Source: Bacteroidota bacterium (GTDB lineage Bacteria > Bacteroidota > Bacteroidia > Flavobacteriales > Weeksellaceae). From it: a stretch of DNA of 20,955 nucleotides. The notes under the pieces were generated by a model, which worked only from the letters and a program-made list of their open reading frames with translations, did not search any database and was not told the origin of the DNA. The translations under genes and the position numbers were made by a program. The DNA is taken from contig JAEWYW010000011.1 of the NCBI GenBank assembly GCA_023458535.1, positions 1 to 20,955 on the forward strand. The letters run 5' to 3'. Positions 15,644-20,955 of this stretch are shown one piece after another (the stretch's first letter is position 1; every line of letters starts with the position of its first letter).

Positions 15644-16105
15644 TTATTTATCGACCTTCACAAAGTTTCCGCCGCCATCAAAAATCAAGTCGACATCGTT
15701 GGAAAGATCTATTTTTATATTCTTTTTTTCCAATTTCACTTTCGTGATGTGTGCACCTGCATAATTTTTTGCTACATAATCTTTAATGCTTTGCGGAACC
15801 AGATCATTATCAATCCCCTGAGGATCACTGATTTCATTCCACTTTCCCGCTTCATTGAACTCCACCTCTGCACCATTGTTCAGTTTCACTTCAAAAGACT
15901 TTCCTAAAACATCATTTTTTACCTCATATTTTGCAATAGCAACATTAGAATAGTAATTGTTCAAAAAAGACATCGCAACATTGGGTATGTCTTCTTTTGC
16001 GGCCGCCTCAGTAGAAGTTCCCTGTTGAACACTCACTTCCTTTTTACAACTTACTGCAGTAAAACTTATTGCTAAAACAGCAACGATAAAACTCATTTTT
16101 TTCAT
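15644..16105 (-). CDS. PepSY-like (DUF2874-type) lipoprotein
   Basis: From the ATG at 16103-16105 the product is 153 residues with a lipoprotein signal peptide (MKKMSFIVAVLAISFTAVSC) and lipid-anchor candidate C20. It is therefore probably a membrane-anchored lipoprotein facing the periplasm or the surface. The mature part has a low-complexity linker (STEAAAKED) and two similar halves, each with an amphipathic helix followed by strands. The first has FLNNYYSNVAIAKYEVKND and GAEVEFNEAGKWNEI; the second has YVAKNYAGAHITKVKLEKKN and DVDLIFDGGGNFVKVDK. This pattern fits the PepSY-like (DUF2874) domain found in many Bacteroidota exported proteins. The frame extends to an ATG at 16156, but that start would place 17 extra residues before the signal peptide, so 16105 is chosen. 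Function is unknown. Confidence 0.85.
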   Translation of the reverse strand: MKKMSFIVAVLAISFTAVSCKKEVSVQQGTSTEAAAKEDIPNVAMSFLNNYYSNVAIAKYEVKNDVLGKSFEVKLNNGAEVEFNEAGKWNEISDPQGIDNDLVPQSIKDYVAKNYAGAHITKVKLEKKNIKIDLSNDVDLIFDGGGNFVKVDK

Positions 16106-16395
16106 AATATTTTTTTTGATTTCGATTGAAATTGATATCGAATAATAGAAATACATCTCAAAATTCTATATGTTGATGCAAATTACCATCATCTCAAGTT
16201 TTTGCAACGTAAACAAGTTAAGCAAAATTTTTAACATGAGATAGTGATCACAACTTAAGTTTCGATTTAAATAAAATTGATCATAAAATACAATTGCATA
16301 ATTAATTAAAATATGTCTTAAAATTATTAATTCATCAAAGTGAAAATTAAAGTCTTTTAGCGTAAATTTACCATTCTTTAAAATAAAAAATTTCA
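16106..16395. other. AT-rich divergent intergenic region
   Basis: About 290 bases between the PepSY-like lipoprotein (-) and the thioesterase pair (+) hold no gene I can support. TAAATTTA at 16363-16370 is one base off the -7 consensus and is suitably placed for the thioesterase gene. TTCGAT (16121-16126) and ATCGAA (16137-16142) form a small inverted repeat just upstream of the lipoprotein start, and GTGATCAC at 16244-16251 is a perfect 8-bp palindrome. Neither is a recognised site. Confidence 0.4.
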
Positions 16396-16839
16396 ATGAG
16401 CGATTTAGAAGTGGGACAAGAAACAAAATCGAAATACGATTTATATGTAGAAAAGAGAATACTGGACTCGCAAACCACAGTTTATAAAGCAGTTTTCCCT
16501 GCAGATACCAATCACCACAACACCATGTTTGGTGGCACTGTCATGAGCTATCTTGACGAGGTAGCATTTCTTACCGCCACAAGATTTAGCAGAAAACCTA
16601 TTGTAACAGTCTCCAGTGATAAAATTAATTTTCAACATCCCATTCCGCACGGCACCATCATCAAAGTCGTTGGAACAGTTTCCAGAGTTGGCAGAACCAG
16701 CTTGGATGTTTCTGTGGATGTTTTCGTGGAAAGTATGTATAGAGATGGTTCTGAAAGAGCGATATCCGGCACCTTTACTTTAGTTGCCATCAACGAAAAT
16801 AAACGCCCTGTAGCTATTTTAGATTATATTCACGATTGA
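16396..16839 (+). CDS. Acyl-CoA thioesterase, hotdog fold (YciA/ACOT type)
   Basis: Hotdog-fold thioesterase expected to hydrolyse acyl-CoA to free acid and CoA in the cytoplasm. The 147 residues show the acyl-CoA hydrolase signature DTNHHNTMFGGTVMSYLDE (residues 37-55), with the Asn-His pair, the GG helix start and D54 as the likely catalytic acid. The following strand IVTVSSDKINFQHPIPHG and the VGRTSLDVSVDVFVE segment complete the fold. This combination is typical of the YciA/ACOT branch, which acts on a range of fatty acyl-CoAs. Its stop overlaps the start of a second thioesterase, so the two are very likely cotranscribed and translationally coupled. Confidence 0.93.
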   Translation: MSDLEVGQETKSKYDLYVEKRILDSQTTVYKAVFPADTNHHNTMFGGTVMSYLDEVAFLTATRFSRKPIVTVSSDKINFQHPIPHGTIIKVVGTVSRVGRTSLDVSVDVFVESMYRDGSERAISGTFTLVAINENKRPVAILDYIHD

Positions 16840-17258
16840 TGATGACCGAAGAAAAAAAACAGTTGATGTTAGACAGCTTCAACAGATCAGAAGCTTTACA
16901 GTTTTTTAATGCAAGTTTAGAAAAAGTTGAAACTGATTTTGTGTCTATTAAGATCCCAAAACAAAAGCACATGACCCGCAAAGCCAGAATGTTCAACGGC
17001 GCCATGATGGCTTCTTTGGTGGATGTTTCTTCGGGTTATGCAGCGGTAAGCCATTATGATACTGATTGTTATGTGGTGACGTTAGAATTGAAAGTTAATT
17101 ATTTGCGCCCAGCCATTGGCGATGCGCTTTTATCTAAATCTTACGTAGTAAAAGGAGGTTCTAAGATCAGTACCATCCGAACAGAAATTTACACTGTTAA
17201 TGATTCCAATGAAAGTCATGTAGCGACATCTCTAGTGACCATGATGCGCATTAAATAA
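16839..17258 (+). CDS. Second hotdog thioesterase, PaaI/DUF4442-like
   Basis: Cytoplasmic hotdog protein of 139 residues that starts inside the stop codon of the previous gene (TGATG overlap; a second ATG follows at 16842). RMFNGAMMASLVDVSSGYAA contains the helix-capping Gly (G54) and the conserved Asp (D62) of PaaI-type thioesterases, and VVTLELKVNYLRPAIGD is the typical central strand and turn. The family's usual His-Gly-Gly before the helix is Asn-Gly-Ala here, so catalysis may rely on a different residue set or preferred substrate. It probably hydrolyses a CoA thioester, but the substrate cannot be named. The close coupling with a YciA-type enzyme suggests the two act in the same process or on complementary acyl chains. 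Confidence 0.88.
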   Translation: MMTEEKKQLMLDSFNRSEALQFFNASLEKVETDFVSIKIPKQKHMTRKARMFNGAMMASLVDVSSGYAAVSHYDTDCYVVTLELKVNYLRPAIGDALLSKSYVVKGGSKISTIRTEIYTVNDSNESHVATSLVTMMRIK

Positions 17259-17275
17259 CAATCGATTTTTTATAT

Positions 17276-17283
17276 TATATTTG
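17276..17283 (+). promoter_or_regulatory. Promoter -7 element for the exported-protein gene
   Basis: TATATTTG is an exact TAnnTTTG match 17 bases before the ATG at 17301. No TTG lies at the -33 position. The 42-base gap after the thioesterase pair is otherwise empty. Confidence 0.45.
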
Positions 17284-17300
17284 GAATAATTATTCGGAAT

Positions 17301-18083
17301 ATGTTAAAACTAAAACAAAGCATTTTAAAGGGAATATTGGGAGCAGGTTTACTATTTGCGTCGGTAGGTGTGCAGGCTCAAAAAACTTTGCCCTACGCTG
17401 TAGTAGATAAAAAAATGGTCTATGCCAACGCCAGAACTTCTGATAAAAAAGTGATCGACAGAATGGTGAAAGGTGATTTGCTATTAATTGGTGAAGAATC
17501 TAAGGGAAACCCTGGATGGATGGAGATGAAATACATTGCAAAGTCTGATGACGCAAAACCTTTTGAAAGATACATAGGACTCGATCAGTCGGGAATTGTA
17601 AACAAAGAGCGTGTTGTCTATTTGGATAATTTACCAAAATATACCGCTACAAAACAGAGAAACTCTATTGTTTTTACAGATCCACGACCGTCAAAACTGG
17701 CTTCCAATAAAAGAAACAGGATTACGGTGGACATTGCCAACTACGATCCTTCTTACCGCAAGATGGAAAAAGATGCAAACGGAAAGATCATCAGTTTAGA
17801 TAAGGATATTCCGTGGGGAACGGGTGGCGTACTTCCTGAGAAAATGACACTGTTAAAGTCGGTACGTGTAAATATGGACGAAGTGGGATCCATCTTCCCA
17901 CGTGAAGCCGTAAAAAATATGTTCCAGCCCACCACCGATTTCGAAAATAAAATGGGTGTGTATGAGTTGGATCCTAAAACCTTATTCTTCTACATGAAAA
18001 ATGGTGAAGGAGATGCTGCGTACACAAGTATTTGGACAATTAAAGAAGGAAAAGTAGTAAGCCAAATTATTACAACTCCTTAA
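17301..18083 (+). CDS. Exported protein of unknown function
   Basis: 260 residues with a signal peptide (hydrophobic core GILGAGLLFASVGVQAQ, probable cleavage around residues 25-27). No lipobox Cys follows, so the mature protein is likely periplasmic or secreted. The mature protein is soluble with no membrane segment. Its first part (VYANARTSDKKVIDRMVKGD followed by LLLIG) looks like a short beta-rich SH3-like module, though that is only an impression. The rest includes RNRITVDIANYDPSYRKMEK, DIPWGTGGVLPEKMTLLKSV and a C-terminal segment IWTIKEGKVVSQIITTP. I see no catalytic motif and no cysteine. I do not recognise the family. It has its own candidate -7 element and is followed by a strong two-way terminator, so it is probably expressed alone. 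Confidence 0.8.
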   Translation: MLKLKQSILKGILGAGLLFASVGVQAQKTLPYAVVDKKMVYANARTSDKKVIDRMVKGDLLLIGEESKGNPGWMEMKYIAKSDDAKPFERYIGLDQSGIVNKERVVYLDNLPKYTATKQRNSIVFTDPRPSKLASNKRNRITVDIANYDPSYRKMEKDANGKIISLDKDIPWGTGGVLPEKMTLLKSVRVNMDEVGSIFPREAVKNMFQPTTDFENKMGVYELDPKTLFFYMKNGEGDAAYTSIWTIKEGKVVSQIITTP

Positions 18084-18104
18084 AACTTCAGATTCATAAA
18101 AAAT

Positions 18105-18132
18105 AAAAGCTGCAAAAATTTGCAGCTTTTTT
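18105..18132 (+). terminator. Two-way terminator between convergent genes
   Basis: AAAAGCTGCA (18105-18114) pairs with TGCAGCTTTT (18121-18130) around a 6-base A/T loop, followed by more T. It sits 21 bases after the exported-protein stop and 2 bases before the end of the convergent coiled-coil gene, so it probably serves both. Confidence 0.88.
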
Positions 18133-18134
18133 AT

Positions 18135-18914
18135 TTAGAACTTAATGATTTCTTTCATTTTTTCGGTTTCCTCATTTACCAATTCGTCGTCCACCAAAAT
18201 TTTCCCTGAATGCTCATCAATTATAATTTTCTTTCTCTGAGCAATTTCCATTTGTTTTTGCGGCGGAATGGTGAAGAAAGAACCTTTAGGCGCTCCTCTC
18301 TCCAAACCTACAACGGCTAAACCATTTGGTGAGTTTGTTCTGATTCTTGAATAAGAAGATAATAATCTGTCATCAATTTTAGAAGCGAACTCATCCGACT
18401 TGCTTAATAAATATTCTTCTTCTTTTTGAGTTTCAGAAATTAAGCCATCCAATTCTTCTTTTTTGAATTTTAAATGGTTTTTTAATTCATTAATCTTAGT
18501 GTTCAGCTCGTCTAAAGTTTCATTCTTGTGCTCAATTTTAGCAACGTATTCTTTAATTCTTTTTTCTGCCAACTGAATTTCAAGATCCTGATATTCAATT
18601 TCCTTAGCTAAAGCTTCAAATTCCTTATTATTTCTAACGTTATCCTGCTGCGTTTTGTACTTTTCCATTAACGTTTTTGCATGGCTGATCACTTCATTTT
18701 TGGTATTGATCTGCTCATTCTGTTCCTTGATATCAGCATGAAATTTTTCTGCTCTTTTTTCAAGACCTTCAATTTCTATTTCCAAATCTTCAACTTCAAT
18801 AGGAAGCTCTCCTCTAGTATTGCGAATTTCGTCTAATCTAGAATCTATAATCTGTAAATCGTACAGGGCTCTTAGCTTTTCTTCAACTGAAATTTCAATA
18901 TTTTTTTTAGCCAT
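18135..18914 (-). CDS. Coiled-coil protein of the C4 zinc-ribbon family, cysteine-free
   Basis: 259 residues. Residues about 10-185 are a long charged coiled coil (for example LEIEIEGLEKRAEKFHADIK) containing the family motif RNNKEFEALAKEIEYQD. The C-terminal part follows the family's zinc-ribbon layout (SYSRIRTNSPNGLAVVGLER, then TIPPQKQMEI and GKILVDDEL). The four positions that normally carry the zinc-binding cysteines are P209, S212, D233 and S236, and the whole protein contains no cysteine. The fold may persist without metal. The gene starts 2 bases after the end of the Nif3-family gene, a pairing common in bacteria, so the two are cotranscribed. Function is unknown; a role in assembly or nucleic-acid association has been suggested for relatives but is not shown by this sequence. 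Confidence 0.9.
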   Translation of the reverse strand: MAKKNIEISVEEKLRALYDLQIIDSRLDEIRNTRGELPIEVEDLEIEIEGLEKRAEKFHADIKEQNEQINTKNEVISHAKTLMEKYKTQQDNVRNNKEFEALAKEIEYQDLEIQLAEKRIKEYVAKIEHKNETLDELNTKINELKNHLKFKKEELDGLISETQKEEEYLLSKSDEFASKIDDRLLSSYSRIRTNSPNGLAVVGLERGAPKGSFFTIPPQKQMEIAQRKKIIIDEHSGKILVDDELVNEETEKMKEIIKF

Positions 18915-18916
18915 AT

Positions 18917-20014
18917 CTACAAGAAATAATTTACTGGGTTTGTTTTTTTGTTCGATTTCAAGACTGCAAATGTACTAAATTTTTGTGACAATATTTCAAA
19001 TAATTGCTGTACAACAAATTGTTCGGATTCGTAATGCCCAATATCACAAAGCAACATTTTGTTTTCTGCCAGGAAATAATCATGATATTTCAAATCACCA
19101 GTGAGATAGGCATCGCATTTTTGAGAAAGAGCTGCTCCAATTCCACTTGCACCAGAGCCTCCCAAAACTCCCACTTTTTTAATCTTTCTATCAGTGAAAT
19201 TGGAATGCTTGATGATGCTTAGTTGAAAGACTTCTTTTACGTAGTTTAAAAAATCATTATCAGTCATTTCCGCGGTTAGCTCTCCTGTCATTCCCAAACC
19301 AGAGAACTGGTTGTCATTCTCAAGTTGATAGAGTTGATAGGCAACTTCCTCATAGGGATGCGCCGATTTCATAGCCGTGAGTACTTTTTTAGTTTTAAAG
19401 GATTCAAAAATTACTGAAATCATATTTTCATCTGCATTTTCTCTAACATTCTGACTTCCCAAAAAAGGTTCAGAACCTTCAAGTGGTCTAAAAGTACCTT
19501 CACCAGCAACGCTAAAACTGCATTCATCGTAATACCCAATATTTCCTGCACCCGCATTCCATAATGCTTCCTTAACTTTGTCTGAATAATCCTGCGGAAC
19601 ATAAACACTTAATTGTGTTAGGTTTCGTTTTTTAGGCATTAATATCTTTAAATTTTCAAGACCTAATTTTTTACAGATACCGTAGTTGACACCCAACCAA
19701 TCATTATCAAATGCGGTATGAATAGCATAAATAGCAATTTTATTCTCCAAAGCTTTAAGAACGGCTCTTTCGACATAATTTTTACCCGTAATAGATTTTA
19801 AACCAGAGAAAATAATAGGATGAAAGCAGACAATTAAATTTGCATTGTTCTCTATCGCTTCATCTATTACGTTCACCAAAGCATCATGACAAACCAATAA
19901 ACCACTAACTTCCCTGTGAGGTGAACCGCATAAAAGTCCAACATTGTCAAAATCTTCTGCCTGCTGAATTGTGATGTTTTTTTCGATTTCGAAAATTACT
20001 TCTTGTATTGTCAT
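18917..20014 (-). CDS. Nif3-like dinuclear metal centre protein (YbgI/DUF34 family)
   Basis: Member of the Nif3/YbgI family, which forms hexameric toroids with a two-metal site; its physiological reaction is not firmly known. The 365 residues contain the N-terminal half (DFDNVGLLCGSPHREVSGLL, IVCFHPIIFSGLKSITGKNY, AIHTAFDND) and the C-terminal half (YLTGDLKYHDYF, DIGHYESEQF). Between them, about residues 130-235, lies a PII/CutA-like insert (LTQLSVYVPQDY, GNIGYYDECSF, SAHPYEEVAYQ), as in the longer Gram-positive homologues. Metal ligands H65, D103, H327 and E331 are in place, but the first His of the usual HH pair is F64. It leads a two-gene unit with the coiled-coil gene. Its upstream gap is only 50 bases and shared with the divergent channel gene. 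Confidence 0.95.
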   Translation of the reverse strand: MTIQEVIFEIEKNITIQQAEDFDNVGLLCGSPHREVSGLLVCHDALVNVIDEAIENNANLIVCFHPIIFSGLKSITGKNYVERAVLKALENKIAIYAIHTAFDNDWLGVNYGICKKLGLENLKILMPKKRNLTQLSVYVPQDYSDKVKEALWNAGAGNIGYYDECSFSVAGEGTFRPLEGSEPFLGSQNVRENADENMISVIFESFKTKKVLTAMKSAHPYEEVAYQLYQLENDNQFSGLGMTGELTAEMTDNDFLNYVKEVFQLSIIKHSNFTDRKIKKVGVLGGSGASGIGAALSQKCDAYLTGDLKYHDYFLAENKMLLCDIGHYESEQFVVQQLFEILSQKFSTFAVLKSNKKTNPVNYFL

Positions 20015-20031
20015 TTTATTATGTAAGTTTG
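20003..20031 (+). promoter_or_regulatory. Promoter of the potassium channel gene
   Basis: TTG at 20003-20005 and TAAGTTTG at 20024-20031 match the Bacteroidota consensus with 18 bases between. The predicted start of transcription is near 20037, giving a leader of about 28 bases. The -33 part lies inside the first codons of the divergent Nif3-family gene, so the two promoters must be closely interleaved. Confidence 0.6.
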
Positions 20032-20064
20032 CTACGAATTTACTAATTATTAGAGAATTTTACG

Positions 20065-20916
20065 ATGGAATTTCCTCACTTAAAAAGAGAACACAACCTT
20101 GTACCAGAGCGCACTCCTTGGAAAAAAAATCTATATTTCATTATTTATAGAGCTGATACCAAACTAGGAAAGCTGTTTGATATCATTTTATTGGGTTGCA
20201 TCTTCTTGAGCACATTTATAATTCTGCTTGAAAGCATACCAGCTTATGATAAGAAATACCACCTTCTTTTTATCATTTTTGAATGGATTTTATCGATTGG
20301 TTTTACCATTGAGTATATCTTGAGAATTGCTGTTGTTCGAAATAAAAAAAAATACATTTTCAGTTTTTTTGGGATTATTGATTTCCTTTCTCTGGTTCCA
20401 TTTTATTTGAGTTTATTTTTTCCTATTACCAAATATTTCTTAATCTTCAGAATGTTGAGAATGTTGAGAATTTTTAGAATTTTCAACCTGATGGATTTCA
20501 TGAATGACGGAAACATCCTACTGCGAGCACTAAAAAACAGTTCACGCAAAATATATATTTTTCTTCTATTTCTGGTTATTTTCTCGGTAATCGTGGGATC
20601 GCTCATGTTTATGGTGGAAGGTGGAAGAGAGGGTTTTGAAACCATACCACAATGTATTTATTGGGCGGTAGTCACTGTTACTACGGTAGGTTATGGCGAC
20701 GTCTCCCCTATTACACCACTAGGAAAATTATTTGCTGTAATATTAATGCTGGCTGGTTACTCTATTATCGCAGTACCCACCGGCATTGTTACCGCAGAAA
20801 TGCGCAATAAACGACAAGTTCTGGAAAAAGTTTGTCACAGATGCGGAAACGAGGATATTGATGATGACGCGCGATATTGCAAAGTATGTGGCGAAAAACT
20901 TCTCAGTTCACAATAA
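20065..20916 (+). CDS. Voltage-gated-type potassium channel with C-terminal zinc ribbon
   Basis: Inner-membrane ion channel of 283 residues with the six-helix Kv layout: S1 about 36-56, S2 about 66-90, S3 about 98-117, S4 about 121-143, S5 about 160-184 and S6 about 220-245. S4 carries arginines at every third position (R129, R132, R135, R138 in FRMLRMLRIFRIF), the voltage-sensor pattern. The selectivity filter is TVTTVGYGD (204-212), which predicts K+ selectivity. After S6 a short cytoplasmic linker leads to a zinc ribbon with C257, C260, C272 and C275 (CHRCG and CKVCG), so metal or redox state might influence gating; that is inference. It is divergent from the Nif3-family gene, has its own promoter and ends at a terminator. 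Confidence 0.95.
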   Translation: MEFPHLKREHNLVPERTPWKKNLYFIIYRADTKLGKLFDIILLGCIFLSTFIILLESIPAYDKKYHLLFIIFEWILSIGFTIEYILRIAVVRNKKKYIFSFFGIIDFLSLVPFYLSLFFPITKYFLIFRMLRMLRIFRIFNLMDFMNDGNILLRALKNSSRKIYIFLLFLVIFSVIVGSLMFMVEGGREGFETIPQCIYWAVVTVTTVGYGDVSPITPLGKLFAVILMLAGYSIIAVPTGIVTAEMRNKRQVLEKVCHRCGNEDIDDDARYCKVCGEKLLSSQ

Positions 20917-20917
20917 A

Positions 20918-20950
20918 AAAGGTCTCCAAAAATGGAGACCTTTCTGTTTT
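20918..20950 (+). terminator. Terminator of the potassium channel gene
   Basis: AAAGGTCTCCA (20918-20928) pairs perfectly with TGGAGACCTTT (20933-20943) around a 4-A loop, followed by a T-rich tail. It starts 2 bases after the channel stop codon. Its symmetric A and T arms would let it act on the opposite strand as well. Confidence 0.88.
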
Positions 20951-20955
20951 TAGGA

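Noticed and set aside
16121..16142. TTCGAT / ATCGAA inverted repeat before the lipoprotein start as an operator
   Set aside because: Only six bases per arm in very AT-rich sequence, with no regulator nearby and no second copy noticed.
16244..16251. GTGATCAC palindrome as a regulator binding site
   Set aside because: An isolated 8-bp palindrome with no partner half-sites, consistent with chance in a gap of this size.
20449..20478. Tandem 9-base units (AGAATGTTG repeated) as a simple-sequence repeat
   Set aside because: They encode the Arg-hydrophobic-hydrophobic pattern of the S4 voltage sensor, so protein constraint explains the repetition.
1..20955. Defence island, mobile element, CRISPR array, tRNA or rRNA
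   Set aside because: No transposase, integrase, phage or toxin-antitoxin gene is recognisable, no regularly spaced repeats are seen, and no cloverleaf or rRNA-like stretch was noticed.

Overview
The window looks like chromosomal DNA from a flavobacterium of the Chryseobacterium/Kaistella group (Weeksellaceae, Bacteroidota). This is an inference from four things: AT-rich base composition, A-rich leaders without clear Shine-Dalgarno sequences, several matches to the Bacteroidota promoter (TTG, about 19 bp, TAnnTTTG), and the style of the proteins. Nearly all of it is ordinary housekeeping and stress-tolerance sequence. I see no insertion sequence, prophage, CRISPR array, rRNA or tRNA.

Layout. 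1-559 (-): 5' part of a secreted protein with an Asp-rich calcium-type loop, running off the left edge. 654-2552 (-): dnaK. 2767-5733 (+): ppk1 and a short ppx-type phosphatase with no bases between them, closed by a terminator. 5816-7327 (+): a GNAT acetyltransferase fused to a nitrilase-family amidohydrolase. 7426-8190 (+): exonuclease III, with a two-way terminator. 8237-8820 (-): a small secreted-protein gene broken by two +1 frameshifts. 8874-10262 (-): dihydrolipoyl dehydrogenase. 10368-12179 (-): a CLC-family anion transporter with two CBS domains. 12366-12794 (+): a small unknown exported protein. 12938-15037 (+): topoisomerase III. 15113-15547 (+): an FKBP-type prolyl isomerase. 15644-16105 (-): a PepSY-like lipoprotein. 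16396-17258 (+): two overlapping hotdog thioesterases. 17301-18083 (+): an unknown exported protein. 18135-20014 (-): a coiled-coil protein of the zinc-ribbon family that has lost all its cysteines, cotranscribed with a Nif3-family protein. 20065-20916 (+): a Kv-type potassium channel with a cytoplasmic zinc ribbon.

Working together. The clearest functional unit is ppk1-ppx, which makes and degrades polyphosphate. The Nif3/coiled-coil pair and the two thioesterases are also likely cotranscribed. The other genes are mostly single units bounded by strong hairpin terminators, several symmetric enough to work in both directions between convergent genes.

I do not find a convincing new multi-gene system. 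The items most worth a second look are local: the doubly frameshifted gene, the cysteine-free zinc-ribbon protein beside a Nif3 protein that lacks one metal-ligand histidine, a CLC protein with valine at the proton-glutamate position and no GSGIP motif, the Kv channel with a zinc ribbon, the acetyltransferase-amidohydrolase fusion, and the unusual dnaK upstream region.
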